Assembly: GCA_905178155.1 (NCBI GenBank)
Contig: CAJINV010000006.1
Location: forward strand, 4,641,795-4,705,794
Origin: Amoebophrya sp. A120
Lineage: Eukaryota; Sar; Dinophyceae; Syndiniales; Amoebophryaceae
DNA: 64,000 nt
Direction: 5' to 3'
Shown here in pieces: positions 10,501 to 19,759 of the stretch. A model generated the notes under the pieces. That model saw only the letters and a program-made list of their open reading frames with translations, was not told the origin of the DNA and made no database searches. The position numbers and the translations under genes were made by a program. Within the stretch, counting starts at the first letter, position 1. Every line of letters starts with the position of its first letter.

Positions 10501-12866
10501 TGCTCGCAGGTGAAAATGAAGCAGAAGGTCATCTTCACGCTCCGCGGGGACAAGCAGCTGCAGCAGCAACGGGAGGACGACTATCCGCAGCTTCATCAAC
10601 ATCGTCCTCGAGCAGGGAAGCAGAGGGAAGAAAGCGAGAAAATTCGATATTTGTTCCACACGCCCTGTACATCGAAACCTCCGGTTCATTGTCCTTTTGC
10701 AGCAGCTGTAATACCTCTTCAAACAGTGGCCGAAATGATCAACAATCGGAGCTTGATGCGTCTGAAGCAAGCAGGGTCCCCGTCGACCTCCTGTTGAGCA
10801 ATGATAATGATGTTTCGGGATTCTACGCGTTGTCAGCTGCAAGTCGAAAGAAGTTGCCAAACGAGGAAAGTTATGTTTTCTACCAGCACACCACAAAGCC
10901 GCACTTGCGGTTTGTGATACGGGAAGAAGTGCAAGAAGATAAACTCCGGGAGTTTACCATCGTAGATCACGATCGCGGGGGTCTCGTGTTGGCGCGGTGG
11001 AAGGACTTTGGCGACACCAAAACCAGAAGTAGGGGTAATGGTACATCAGCAGCACCAGCAGTGGAGGGACAAGCAGGCGGGGACGATGCTGAACAAGACG
11101 TTTTTGACGTACCGCTGCCATGGATAACACTTTGCACTGCAACTGGTGCTGCAAAGAACACCAATACCGTTCTTGGCCGAGGATCATATAGTGCTTCTTC
11201 TTCTTCTACTTCTTCTTCTTCTTCCGACTGGGCCTGGGAGCGGGAAAAGAATCCGGAAAAGCACCACACGAAGCTTTCCTACACCGATATAACCTGCTCA
11301 GCTGTCACAATCGCGAATCGGTTGCCATGATGGACATCTCTCCTGATGCAAAAAGTGCATCAGCTAGTCCAATATCACAAGAAGATTACGCGGCATGACA
11401 AGTTCCTTCTCCCAAACCTGATGTTTAGGGAATCTGGCCAAATTTGTATATACGAAAAGCACAAGACTGCTCGGAATGTTCCCCATGCTGTCTATGCAAC
11501 ACAGATTCCAGCAGATTCTAAGGTAAGAACCGATTTGAGGTAGTGACAGTTAAGCGGGTCATAACCGAGTCCCGGATTATGGAGCGCGACCGGAAAATGC
11601 GAGTCATAATGTGTCCTTCGTTTTTGGGAGGCGTAGACGGGTCCTCGCCGGGAAAGCTGGAGTTCAAACATGCTTCGGATCAGGAGGATGATGGGTCGAC
11701 GTCTACTGTTGCTACTGCTGGTGCGCCGGTGCAAGCGATGAGTACCAGGACAAGCAACAAACTAGTTCCAGTGCTCGAGCTTTGGGGAGTGCCTCCTGCG
11801 TCCGCAATAGAGTCGGCGGATGGTCAGCCTCAACCTCTTGCTAGTGGAAAGAGAAATCAAGAAGGCAAATCCAGCGACATCGACGGTATAATGGAAGCGG
11901 ATAAAAAAGTAGAACTTGAACAACAGAATCGGGAAGTAGTTGATGTGGAGACGATCCAGCCAAGTCCGCCCGAAAGAGAAGTCGTTCAACTGAAGCATTG
12001 CGAGGTGGATTATTCACAAGAAAAGATCCATTGTCCCCATCTTTCAATTTGTCATGCAAACCATGCACAAAGAAAGCGCTTCGCTTGCCCTCCAAAAAAA
12101 GGATAAAGGAAGGATGATTTTTTTTCTGTGGATATGGATCTGAATGAAGCTGAAATCACCGTGGCTTACAAGACCGAGGCGTTTCGGGTATGGGATTCAC
12201 CTCAAATCAGTTACATTGTCAACAACGATTTGCCATGCAAAATTGCCGTCAGGCTCCAGCACACGATGAAGCTGGCTAGCATGACAAATTCTGGAACGGA
12301 GGTACTTAAAAAGGATCGCATGGAAAGTAGAACTATCCGTTCCTAATCTGTAATGCAAGAGACGCAAAAGATCAATGTGATTGACGAGGAGGAGGACTCC
12401 ATATCGGGTGCGAAACGTGTTTGGCAGTGCGGAGGTGATATCCTGTGCAAACTTTTTATCGTACTCGTAGTTGTAATCGCAATCATGCATGGCAAATCTC
12501 CATCCCAAGGTATTAAATCAGCTTGACAAATTCCATTTGCCATGATGAGCTAAAAATTTGTATTGCAATTACTACTCGTGCGATGCTTTTGCAATTCATA
12601 GGTCAAGGTGAAATACAACAAGAAGGGGAACAAGTTGGTGTTTACGTATCCAAGAAAAAAACGTTGTTAGTGTAAATTTGTGATGCGCAACATGCAAGAT
12701 GATTGCGTCTGTCAAGCTTGGCATGCGTCGTAGAGTCCATTAAAGGGCGTTTTCACGTACTATCTGCGTATGAGAGGTTTTTGCTGTCATGCCAGACAAA
12801 TTTGTAATGCTGTTCCTCCAAAAAAGTTACACCTACAATGTTTTTTTCTTGGATATTACGGCATGA
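4574..12866 (+). CDS. Large TPR/Sel1-repeat protein (one gene, or two split near 11540)
   Basis: Model of 20 exons, 3864 nt, 1287 residues: 4574-4660, 4884-5039, 5158-5253, 5833-6050, 6270-6309, 6571-6616, 6898-6969, 7198-7233, 7397-7561, 7715-7811, 8081-8452, 8661-8701, 9018-9077, 9364-9924, 10096-11303, 11528-12010, 12140-12188, 12409-12438, 12606-12646, 12861-12866. Residues 55-100 resemble a Sel1 repeat (MGELFRNGDF, EKAIAYYILTL). Residues 200-338 hold TPR-like units: GLKEQANDLYRLG, YLSNASQAYSKAGEWGKAKE, LLSRLGLAQVRLG. The C-terminal half has a Ser/Thr linker and unrecognised folded segments (HGDFELIPGMLLKVEF; VRNVFGSAEVKVKYNKKG). TPR proteins usually act as protein-binding scaffolds; the partner is unknown. 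The weak link is exon 15 to 16. Excision of the element there by its exact TSD gives a stop at 11541-11543, and a second gene could then start at ATG 11579. A GT-AG pair (11304-11527) keeps the frame open and is used here. Confidence 0.75.
4661..4878. mobile_element. Introner IE-F
   Basis: 218 bp, TSD TCGCG. Ends TACCCAAGAAAAAAAGATTG and TTTTTTTCCTGCATA. Removal gives VKRLANQRFIAEDD in the TPR/Sel1 gene. Confidence 0.92.
5040..5157 (+). other. GT-AG intron
   Basis: 118 bp, GTACATG...CTCACAG, phase 0. No inverted repeat or TSD. Splicing joins VDVEK to AIAYYILTLAHP and completes the Sel1-like repeat. Confidence 0.8.
5254..5832 (+). other. Intron carrying a nested introner
   Basis: The exons on each side end and resume at the same five bases, TGCAG (5249-5253 and 5828-5832). 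Splicing gives GAFLLQEKYAKEVG in frame. The ends of the intron are not TA...TA. It contains a complete IE-A at 5423-5730 with its own TSD. Confidence 0.55.
5423..5730. mobile_element. Introner IE-A, nested in an intron
   Basis: 308 bp, TSD ATCAT on both sides. Ends TATGGGACTGTCAGGATCG and CTGACACTTCCATA. Both flanks are non-coding, so this copy sits inside a host intron and not in an exon. Confidence 0.85.
6051..6264. mobile_element. Introner IE-F (divergent subtype)
   Basis: 214 bp, TSD GGGAA. Inverted ends TATCGCAGGAAAAAAGTGTT / AACACTTTTTTCTCAGGATA. Removal gives SAASGKSKKQQDEE. Confidence 0.9.
6310..6565. mobile_element. Introner IE-E
   Basis: 256 bp, TSD TAGAG. Ends TATAACCTGCTCAG and TTTGAGCAGGTCATA. 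Removal gives ARKLEAAKLDKAQG. Confidence 0.92.
6617..6892. mobile_element. Decayed introner, family unclear
   Basis: 276 bp between AAATG and ACACG (two mismatches). Starts TATCTCAAGG and ends CGCATA, but the inverted repeat is poor. Taken as an IE because removal gives the TPR-like reading GLKEQANDLYRLG. Confidence 0.55.
6970..7192. mobile_element. Introner IE-C, subtype 1
   Basis: 223 bp, TSD AATCT/AACCT. Inverted core GTGCACAACCCCCC / GGGGGAGTTGTGCAC. Removal gives EAAKIYEEAFEVVD. Confidence 0.88.
7234..7391. mobile_element. Introner IE-D
   Basis: 158 bp, TSD AGATT. Removal gives DRADFVYLSNASQAY inside a TPR unit. Confidence 0.92.
7562..7714 (+). other. GT-AG intron
   Basis: 153 bp, GTATTAAATT...CAACCAG. 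Splicing gives QKFGLPKKKLLSRLG. No TSD or inverted ends. Confidence 0.85.
7812..8075. mobile_element. Introner IE-B
   Basis: 264 bp, TSD CTCTC/CTTTC. Ends TATCAAATGCAAATTCGTC and TATTTGCAATGCATA around the family core GTCTGGGTCTGGAA. Removal gives NQALSLSVQLDKL. Confidence 0.88.
8453..8655. mobile_element. Introner IE-F
   Basis: 203 bp, TSD TACCG. Starts TATCCAGGAAAAAAACTGTG. Removal gives IKLLYREDEVTVEL. Confidence 0.93.
8702..9012. mobile_element. Introner IE-C, subtype 2
   Basis: 311 bp, TSD CTTGT. Inverted core GGAAAAATCCCCCCTCCCC / GGGGAGGGGAGATTTTTCC. Removal gives MQDYLCQWHGDFEL. Confidence 0.92.
9078..9358. mobile_element. Introner IE-B
   Basis: 281 bp, TSD CGAAC/CAAAC. The right end is CATT instead of CATA. 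Removal gives LKVEF(E/K)PSMDQLTV, in frame with either TSD copy kept. Confidence 0.85.
9925..10090. mobile_element. Introner IE-H
   Basis: 166 bp, TSD TCTTC. Inverted core AAATTTCCCGTACACGTACA / TGTACATGTACGGGAAATTT. Removal gives DGANLQKPVFAWQR. Confidence 0.92.
11288..11528. mobile_element. Introner IE-E, eroded right end
   Basis: 241 bp, TSD ACCGA identical. The left end TATAACCTGCTCAGCTGT matches IE-E; the right end has lost its TA. Exact TSD excision would create an in-frame TAG at 11541. Splicing at GT (11304) and AG (11526-11527) avoids it. Confidence 0.7.
12011..12134. mobile_element. Introner IE-I
   Basis: 124 bp, TSD TGGAT. Ends TATTCACAAGAAAAGATCC and TTTTTTTTCTGTGGATA. Removal gives HCEVDLNEAEITVAY. 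Confidence 0.88.
12189..12403. mobile_element. Introner, unassigned family
   Basis: 215 bp, TSD TCGGG. Ends TATGGGATTCACCTC and the approximate inverse GAGTCCTCCTCCTCGTCAAT (read on the minus strand after TATG). Removal gives TEAFRVRNVFGSAEV. Confidence 0.8.
12439..12600. mobile_element. Introner IE-D
   Basis: 162 bp, TSD GGTGA/GGTCA. Removal gives GSAEVKVKYNKKG. Confidence 0.88.
12647..12855. mobile_element. Introner IE-F
   Basis: 209 bp, TSD TTACG. Inverted ends TATCCAAGAAAAAAAC / GTTTTTTTCTTGGATA (approximate). Removal puts the stop of the TPR/Sel1 gene at 12864-12866. Confidence 0.9.
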
Positions 12867-13892
12867 TCTTCGGGTGCTAGTACAACTACCGACAGATGAA
12901 GAAGCGAAGAAGTAGTTTTACTTTGATGTTGTCTTCACGTATGTATTTATTTTTTGAAAAGGCGACCGAAGACTATGACTACTTAGCAGTACCAGCAGTG
13001 GTGTTCTTCAGAAAGCAAAAAGGCGAAAAGATGTTGAAAAAGAACAGCACTGAAATTTTTCCAAAAACCATTTTGCCAGGACGCAGAAAAAGAAAAGCGA
13101 CGCCTGGAAAAGGAGAATTTGGTGACTTGTTCCAATCCATCCCGCGATTGATCTCAGTGTATAATCTTTGACGTAGCACGACTAGCCTTCCTTGTCTCTT
13201 TGATTCACTTTTTTATTTATTCGTGCTTGATGTGAGACCGCAATCTTCGCTCGGAGGAAAGCTCAGCTGCGAAGCTGCTACTCTTGACACGATGCCGTGT
13301 TGAGCAGGGTGTCAGACAGTGTCGGTCGTGTGTGGAGTAGTGTGCCCAGAAGTCACGTGCACGGATTTTCAGCTAGTTAAACAATCTCGATCGGTGATGT
13401 ACTACTTACTTTTACAACGACGAGTGAACCCAGCCCACCAAGAACACGTGTAGCAACAGAACAAAGAAATAGATCCCGAATGACAATGTAAATGACGCTG
13501 AGTGAAGATGAAGCCGATCATTCGTCCTTACGAAAAATCAGTCACACGAAAAGGGCAAAACTGAACCACTCACGATCTAGATCTGAAGATGAAAATCCGG
13601 CAAATTATGATCATATATAAACCGCAAGAAGTTGTAGTTCTTGTACGATCGTCATCATGTGGATCTACTACTTGTCATCCTCGGTGCAGTCGGAACGGCC
13701 AAGAAGTTTGCACCACGAGTGATCATCTTCGCTATATAATTTGTTTCATAAGTTAAATAGACTCTGTTCTTCGATCATTTTTGCACGAAAGCTGTGGACC
13801 TATCGGTCAAACAAGCACACTACTCGGTATAAAAATTAGCAACTCATGGTGATGAAATGAAGATGATGAGCGAGCAAGGATAAAGTAAAGCG
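12867..13892. other. Intergenic, no gene seen
   Basis: About 1 kb without a coding frame or introner. This is presumably the 3' UTR of the upstream gene and the promoter of the next. Confidence 0.5.
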
Positions 13893-14327
13893 ATGACGGT
13901 CTACACCAAGAATGACAACACTAAAACACGAACCACGAACATCAGGCCCCTGATTATCTTAGTGATTGGCCTCGCAATAGTCAAGTCTTGGGCTTCTACC
14001 CACATAGGGTTCATTTATACACAACAGCACCGGCGTTCAGAGCGCGGGACCACAAAAGCAACTGCAACAGGTAGTCTAGTGCATTACGCGAGACACATGA
14101 AAATTGATTCGCTAAAACTAAAAGTAGAAACAATACTTCAGCTTGACCTTGACCCTCCCCCAAAAAGGCCTAGCTTCAATCCTTCGTCCGAATATCTTCG
14201 TTCTCGATTCACTAAAAAAGTCTGCGACGTCGTTTATCTTCGCACTCCAGGAGCTTTAGCTTTTCTTGATAAGTATTTTTTCTGTTCACACGGTAAGAGC
14301 AAGAATCGTAGGCGGGCTTATAGATAA
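13893..14327 (+). CDS. Hypothetical protein with N-terminal hydrophobic segment
   Basis: Single-exon ORF of 144 residues from an ATG. Residues 18-35 (IRPLIILVIGLAIVKSWA) are hydrophobic and could be a signal anchor. The rest is basic and Thr/Ser rich with no recognised motif. A GTAAGA donor-like site lies at 14293, so the last residues could be intronic, but no acceptor keeps the frame into the next ORF. It may be real or a chance ORF. Support is the hydrophobic N terminus and the + strand position between genes. Confidence 0.4.
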   Translation: MTVYTKNDNTKTRTTNIRPLIILVIGLAIVKSWASTHIGFIYTQQHRRSERGTTKATATGSLVHYARHMKIDSLKLKVETILQLDLDPPPKRPSFNPSSEYLRSRFTKKVCDVVYLRTPGALAFLDKYFFCSHGKSKNRRRAYR

Positions 14328-14417
14328 AACAAAAACAGTTATAGCTTCTTTATTTTTTCTCGACGTTTCGGTTTTGCTTTTGGTCTGGCAAGCACGAGAA
14401 GCTGCAAAACCTGCAAA

Positions 14418-15568
14418 ATGAAGCTCCGCTTTCTTTCTGTCGTGTTGTTGTCGGGGGCCTGTTTCCACGAGGTCGCGGGACGAAGTCGTTGCTTTTCCTG
14501 TTTTCGACCGGCGTCGCCGAGCCAGGAGGATCAGCATTCTCGCTGGGAAGAAAGTTACGTCAGATTTCTTACATGGTTTAAGAAGGAAAACTGTGATGTA
14601 GGAGATACGGGCACTTACCACATTGACATTCCGGCCCTTGGCCTCGAGGACGTTCACAATCTTTTGAAAGCACAAGGTAGAAGGTCGCGCCAACGAGGTC
14701 GAGGAGTGCATCCGCTCCACGCCGTGTTTACGGCCGCGGATACCTACATCAAGTCAAATAACAAGGGCGAGCTGGATTCGCGACCGCCGGTTCAAGACCT
14801 GTTGCTCTTGCATCCGGAAATGCAAGCACAGAACTCGTGGTGTGTGGCTCCGGGCTTCGGGCTGCGTAGTAGTCCTCCCGACGGGGATCTATTAAATAGA
14901 TCTGGTGAAAAGTTTATTCCCGATGAAAGCTCAAGACAGGTAATTATTTTCCGAGCGAGTCTACCAAGCGAGAGCGACGGGTACTACGTTCGGGCGTGCC
15001 CCCTGCGTAATTGGGCCAAGCTCCTTCATCAAGAGAGGAATAAGCGGCGCCCCGTCTGGCTTCTCTCCGTCGTGCGCGCCGGTGCGGGCCGGAGGTTCCA
15101 GATATGAAAGCCTCAGGTTGGAAATCCTCAAAGTGGAAATAATTTGTGATGCAAAAAAACGACTCCAGTTGAAGCGGCATTAGTAGTCGGCGCATGACAA
15201 ATTTCCCGGGCACTTAAAGCATGTCTGTCATGCAGGCTAAGGCAAAGGGGTGCCCTTCTGTCGTGCTAAGCAGCATTCCAATTCTTCAACCTTAGCAGGA
15301 TAATAGTCGGCCTCCATTGCGTCCTCTGCAATACAGTCTTTTTTGCGTCGCATTCCATGCATCACAAATCATTTCCACTTTGAGGATTTCCATCCTGAGG
15401 CTTTCATACCAGACCAAGTTGACGTATTACCCACAGATGCCTACGTCGAGCTTGCTTGTCCTCTTGGGTGTCAGATCTGGACCGTCCGGCGAGTCGGAGG
15501 ACGTACAGACCCAAAACGCTGCCTACCAAAGTGAAAAGTGCCGCCCCGCAGGAGCTCTCAGTATGTAG
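14418..15568 (+). CDS. Secreted protein of unknown function
   Basis: Two exons, 14418-15102 and 15414-15568 (840 nt, 279 residues), joined across one IE-G. The protein starts MKLRFLSVVLLSGACFHEVAG, a good signal peptide with a likely cleavage site after about residue 21. The mature part has scattered Cys (CFSCF, NCDVGD) and no recognised domain. The junction is set by the identical CCAGA repeats; it reads GRRFQTKLTYYPQM and stops at TAG 15566-15568. A different offset would give another open reading ending at 15534, but it breaks the TSD rule that holds elsewhere. In a parasite this could be an effector, but that is only inference. Confidence 0.7.
15103..15408. mobile_element. Introner IE-G
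   Basis: 306 bp, TSD CCAGA. Ends TATGAAAGCCTCAGGTTGG and CCTGAGGCTTTCATA. Confidence 0.9.
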
Positions 15569-15766
15569 ATAAAGTAGAAACAGAAGAAATAAAGCGTTTA
15601 TTATATCTGACGCACATCATCTTGACCCTCGCCTTCGGCTTCCAACAGGAATAAATAGAAGCGCTTGTTTGTGTTGCATGATCAAGGAAGGCGGACTGCG
15701 GGCCCTCCTGGTCCAGATTGACTCTACGTGCGCACATCAGCCTCTGCTGCAAATTGCACGAAAAAA

Positions 15767-16792
15767 ATGTTTCCAAGTTCTTGGGTACTAGCGGTAGGGG
15801 CACCTTTCATCATGACACCGCCCGCATGTTGTCCACTTGGCAGCGCCTGTTTCTCTCTCAAATCATCAATCCAAACGGGCCCCCTCCTCATCAACCCGTC
15901 AGCGAGCCAGGGCGCCAAAGCAGCGAGCGGGCCCGTAGCCAGGTCCCAAGTGCAGGCGGCCCAAGAATTTTCTACAGCTCTATTGGTTCCTCAGTGCACA
16001 AGACTTACAAGATTCAAGCCCTATATGGATGTGTCAGAGTTGAAATCGACAAAGTTGAAATAATTTGCCATGCATAAAATGGATGCCAGTTGGAGCCCAG
16101 TTTCTAAGTGGCGCATGACAAATTTCGGCGGTCCCTAAATCCAGTTTGTCATGCTGTTTAGGCAAAGAAGAGCGATTTTCTCATGCTACTTTAGCAGCTC
16201 GAGCTGTAGCCCCAAACAGGCTTACAATCGGCCTCACTTGCCTGCTCTGCAACACACGTGCCGCGAGTCATGCATTTTATGCATTACAAATCATTTCAAC
16301 TTTGACGATTTCAAACCTGACGCTTCCATACCCTACCAGGTGGAGCAAGCACGGCGGCAAGAGTATTGGGTATCGCCTTCGCCAAACAAAAAGTGCGGCA
16401 GGCCTACGGCTTGGAGCCCCTTCACGTTGTTGCGGCGCGTGAAAAGCTATCCACAGTGAATTTATTCCCGTACACGTACAAATGCAGTCTGCGCATGACA
16501 AAACTTGCCTTCAGTCCTAGTTTAGCATGACAGGTTGGACACTGCAAGCTAGTGAAATTGGTCACGCATTCTGTACATGTACGGGAAATTTGTATTGCAT
16601 AAAAACCTTGGCGGACAAACAGTACGCATAGGTTGCAGAGGCGTCGCGCTCACAGCTCAAGAAAGTGAAAGCATCAGTTTGCTTTTCATAGCGCAGGCCA
16701 TTTTTTATACTATCATGGCTCCTGCTCTTGCTTTTTTGGTCATGATATTGAGGACAACGCAACCCAAGTCACTTCTCAGTGAAGAAGAGTGA
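15767..16792 (+). CDS. Small protein with C-terminal membrane segment
   Basis: Exons 15767-16023, 16336-16447 and 16607-16792 join to 555 nt, 184 residues. The N-terminal third is Pro/Ala/Ser rich, the middle is basic (VEQARRQEYW), and residues 147-174 are hydrophobic (SLLFIAQAIFYTIMAP, LAFLVMIL), likely a transmembrane helix followed by KSLLSEEE. The two introner junctions give this frame. A second frame is also open through exons 1 and 2 but ends soon after without a membrane segment, so I prefer this one. Family not recognised. Confidence 0.6.
16024..16330. mobile_element. Introner IE-A (forward loop)
   Basis: 307 bp, TSD CCCTA. Ends TATGGATGTGTCAGAGTTG and GACGCTTCCATA. Its loop is the reverse complement of the loop in the copy at 16918-17224. 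Confidence 0.93.
16448..16601. mobile_element. Introner IE-H
   Basis: 154 bp, TSD AAAGC/AAAAC. Same termini as the copy at 9925. Removal gives RRVKSLGGQTVRIG. Confidence 0.82.
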
Positions 16793-16917
16793 TCGTTTTG
16801 CTCATTGTCATTGTTCTTGTTGACCATAACGCCAAGGTTTGTCTTCTCTTGAAGCATCAAGCGCATATCTCTCCTTGGCGGCAAGTGGTCTCCCATGTAA
16901 ACGTAAAGCGATAAGCT

Positions 16918-17224
16918 TATGGAAGCGTCAGGTTTGAAATCGTCAAAGTTGAAATAATTTGCAATGCATCAAATGCATGGCCCGAGGTACGTGTGTTGCA
17001 GAGCAGGCAAGTGAGGCCGATTGTAAGCCTGTTTGGGTTTACAGCTCGAGCTGCTAAAGTAGCATGAGAAAATCACTCCTTTTTGCCTAAACAGCATGAC
17101 AAACTGGATTTCGGCACTACCCAAATTTGTCATGCGCCACTTGGAAACTGGGTTACAACTGGCATCCATTTTATGCATGGCAAATCATTTCAACTTTGAC
17201 GATTTCGATCCTGACAGTTCCATA
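16918..17224. mobile_element. Introner IE-A (reverse loop), probably in a 5' UTR
   Basis: 307 bp, TSD AAGCT. The flanks are not clearly coding. It lies 20 bp upstream of the ATG at 17245, so it may be an intron of the leader. The loop orientation is opposite to the 16024 and 19913 copies. Confidence 0.88.
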
Positions 17225-17244
17225 AAGCTGATCATGTAAAAATC

Positions 17245-17514
17245 ATGGACCCAGAAGCTCTTCAAGAGAATGAGAAGTCAGGGCCTAGTACTTCTAGCGC
17301 AGGAGGTGACTTCTACGGACGAACAAATAAGATTGATTTGGATGCTAAAGATGTTTTCCTTTTCGGCGACTGTGATCAAGATCATGCCGTATTTGCAACG
17401 CATACACGCAGACGTGAACCGCTTTGTGCAGGATTTTTTGAGTTTGGGCCCCAGCAATATCCAGGCACAAGATGCGAGGAAGTGGGCTACCGCAGTGACC
17501 AGTTATGCGGCTGA
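17245..17514 (+). CDS. Hypothetical small protein (frame ambiguous)
   Basis: An ORF of 89 residues from the first ATG after the leader introner (context AATCATGG), starting MDPEALQENEKSG. An overlapping frame from ATG 17270 to TGA 17584 encodes 104 residues with an amphipathic helix (AQEVTSTDEQIRLIW) and a run of Asp before the stop. It is equally protein-like. Only one is likely to be real, and codon use does not decide. No domain is recognised in either. Confidence 0.4.
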   Translation: MDPEALQENEKSGPSTSSAGGDFYGRTNKIDLDAKDVFLFGDCDQDHAVFATHTRRREPLCAGFFEFGPQQYPGTRCEEVGYRSDQLCG

Positions 17515-17584
17515 TTTAAGTCGTGAGCGGAGGGTTCCCGATTTGGTAAATCAGATAGATGATGACGATGATGATGACCAGTGA

Positions 17585-18726
17585 CGGCGCAATGCTCTGT
17601 AGAAGGAGCAGCGACCTGCGGTGGAAAAAAAAAGGTCCTCCCGACGAGCACCAGGGGTCGAGTAGAAAACATGTAAGTACAATTTGAACTCCACGTGTGC
17701 GGAAATCCTGCTCTATGAAATACAAAAGCAAATCGTACTAGTAGTAACGTGGAGGATGGAAGACGCGCAGTAACGTGGAGGAAGGACGAAGTAGACGGGA
17801 TGATGACAATAATGCATAAAGTATTTTTTTGAACAGCAAGAATCAAGATGATGATGGGGTGAGTGCGGAGACGGCGATGGAAGAAGACGGTTTTTCTGAA
17901 AAGTGCAACTCTGCGAACTCAAACGTCGCTGTTGCCAAGAAAGTCAGTCGCATGCAGAGGACACGTTTCCTCCTGCTTGCGCGTTTTGATATGGGTGGAC
18001 TGAGTGCTTCATGATGCAGTCTGTTCATGCACTTTCCAGATGCGCAAGCAGCTTGATTGCTGTACAACTTTCGAAGATTCCGACGCGCAAGGCTTGTGCC
18101 TCGCACGCACTAACTTCAGTAGAGTAAAGCACTCTTCATGTGTTCGCCCCGACTTGGAAGCAGAGACGTCGGTGCGGTCGTGCAGGTAAAAAGTTATATA
18201 TGATTTATGCCATATAATTTCGGTATCATTCTGTTTTGGCTCGGTCAGCAACTTTTCGAGTGTAATCATGATGTCGGTTGGCAACATGTTGTCATGGAGA
18301 TGGGCGCGGTGTAGTTGCAGATTTATTGGCTCTGGCGCCAGTCCACCACCTTCATGATCAACATTGAATCGCTGTTGAGGACGTTCTCGGTGTGGTAAGT
18401 TAATAGCTGTTGACCTTTTGATCATGGTGTCCTCCTCTTCCTCGGTTGACACAGCAATACGCTTCTTTTACCGGCGTTCATATTAATTCGGTTATCCTCT
18501 GGTGGTGTCTACTCACGACCACGTTTTCTGGTGAGGCGTGTACAATCGGTCGCTAGTATACATGAATCCATCTTCAACTTCCACCGACGAGCCCATGTAG
18601 TTTTTCTTTTTTCATCATCCAACATCGTTCTTCTTACATTCCTACTTTCAGTTCCAAGATTTTTTCCGACTTCTATCGAGTTGATGTATAATCAAACTTC
18701 GTAGTAAATTCTTTTTACTCAGTACC
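17585..18726. other. Intergenic with the first copy of a diverged duplication
   Basis: No confident gene. From about 18186 the sequence is a diverged copy of 19182-19759, the region upstream of the SLP-1 phosphatase. A 147-residue minus-strand ORF (18009-18452) is not preserved in the second copy. Confidence 0.5.
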
Positions 18727-18805
18727 ATGATGAAGATGTCTAGTATGATACATTGCTTCTATCGCGCAGCTCTTCTCGGCTACTTCTACTTCTTAGCGCA
18801 TGATG
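18186..18805 (+). repeat. Diverged duplicate of the SLP-1 upstream region, copy 1
   Basis: Shares many blocks with 19182-19843 in the same order, such as CTCGGTCAGCAACTTTT, TTCATGATCAACATT and TTCAGTTCCAAGATTTTT, with indels that break any shared frame except near the 3' end, where a start-codon region is conserved. Confidence 0.8.
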
Positions 18806-18873
18806 AAGAGTTCGAAAAAGGAAACCAGAAATTATATGCAAATCCCTTGCTGGTGACGCGCTGCCGCTTTTAG
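18727..18873 (+). pseudogene. Truncated copy of the SLP-1 first exon (48-residue ORF)
   Basis: ATG at 18727 opens a frame reading MMKMSSMIHCFYRAALLGYF, closely matching the SLP-1 start (MKMSS...IHCSSRAALLGYF). After this the similarity ends and the frame stops at TAG 18871-18873. It is a promoter-plus-start duplication without the rest of the gene. Whether the short peptide is made is unknown. Confidence 0.65.
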
Positions 18874-19759
18874 AAAAGTGTTTTTCGCTTGCGACTACGT
18901 ACTGGTATCTATTGTGTTCAACGAATTCCATGGAGAATTGTTCCTGGCCGGAGATGATCCATTCAATCTTTAGGCCGATCATAATTCCCACCAAATAGAT
19001 ATAATCATCATGTGCTGGTGAGGAGCATCAGGACTGCAGCTGAACACACCTGCTCGGTTTGGATTTCCTTGATGTCTTTTCCAGCACGCGCCGCGCCAGA
19101 CATAAGAGAAAGGAGAACGTTGCACCAGCAGCTTCTCCAAGACCGTGTCTCTCTAGAGCAAGTTGACATCGGTATTGGAAAGGTATATAAAAAGTTATAA
19201 CTTATAATTCCATATTTCGGCTCTTGTGTAGTTGCCTCGGTCAGCAACTTTTGTTTCGAATATAGTCATGATGTCGGGTGGCAACATGGTCATGGACCAC
19301 TCGGTGTTGCAGATTGGCTCTGGCCCCAGTCAATGTCTACCTTCATGATCAACATTCAATCGCTGTTGAGGACGTCAGTGTGGTAAAGTTAATTGCTGAC
19401 CTTCTAATCATGGTGTCTGTGCTCCTCCCCCTCGGCCTCGGTTGACACAGCAATAGCTTCTTTTACGTTCATACTTATTCGGTTGAGAATATTGGTTGCT
19501 TCTCTGGTGTCTACTAGTACAAGTACGCAAAAGCGCGTTTTCTGGTCGGCGTGTACTTCTTCTATCGGTCGCTACTACAATAAATCCATCTCATTTTTTT
19601 ACTACTTTTGGCGACGAACGCGGATGTAGAAGTTTTTCTTTTTTCATCATCCAGCATCATTCTTGTCCTCTGACATTCCTCCTTTCAGTTCCAAGATTTT
19701 TCCCGACCATCGAGTTGATGTATTAAACTTCTAGTAAATTGAAATTCTTTCGGCTTATC
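18874..19759. other. Spacer and SLP-1 upstream region (second duplicate copy from about 19182)
   Basis: No gene. The part after 19182 pairs with 18186-18726 as described for copy 1 and is presumably the promoter and leader of SLP-1. Confidence 0.5.

Noticed and set aside
10249-10896. 215-residue minus ORF
   Set aside because: Shadow of the long + strand exon 15 of the TPR/Sel1 gene.
15343-15534. Alternative second exon frame for the secreted protein
   Set aside because: Needs a junction off the identical CCAGA repeats, against the rule that holds at the other exact sites.
18009-18452. 147-residue ORF on the minus strand
   Set aside because: It lies in a duplicated segment whose other copy has frame-breaking indels, so the frame is not conserved; no protein motif.
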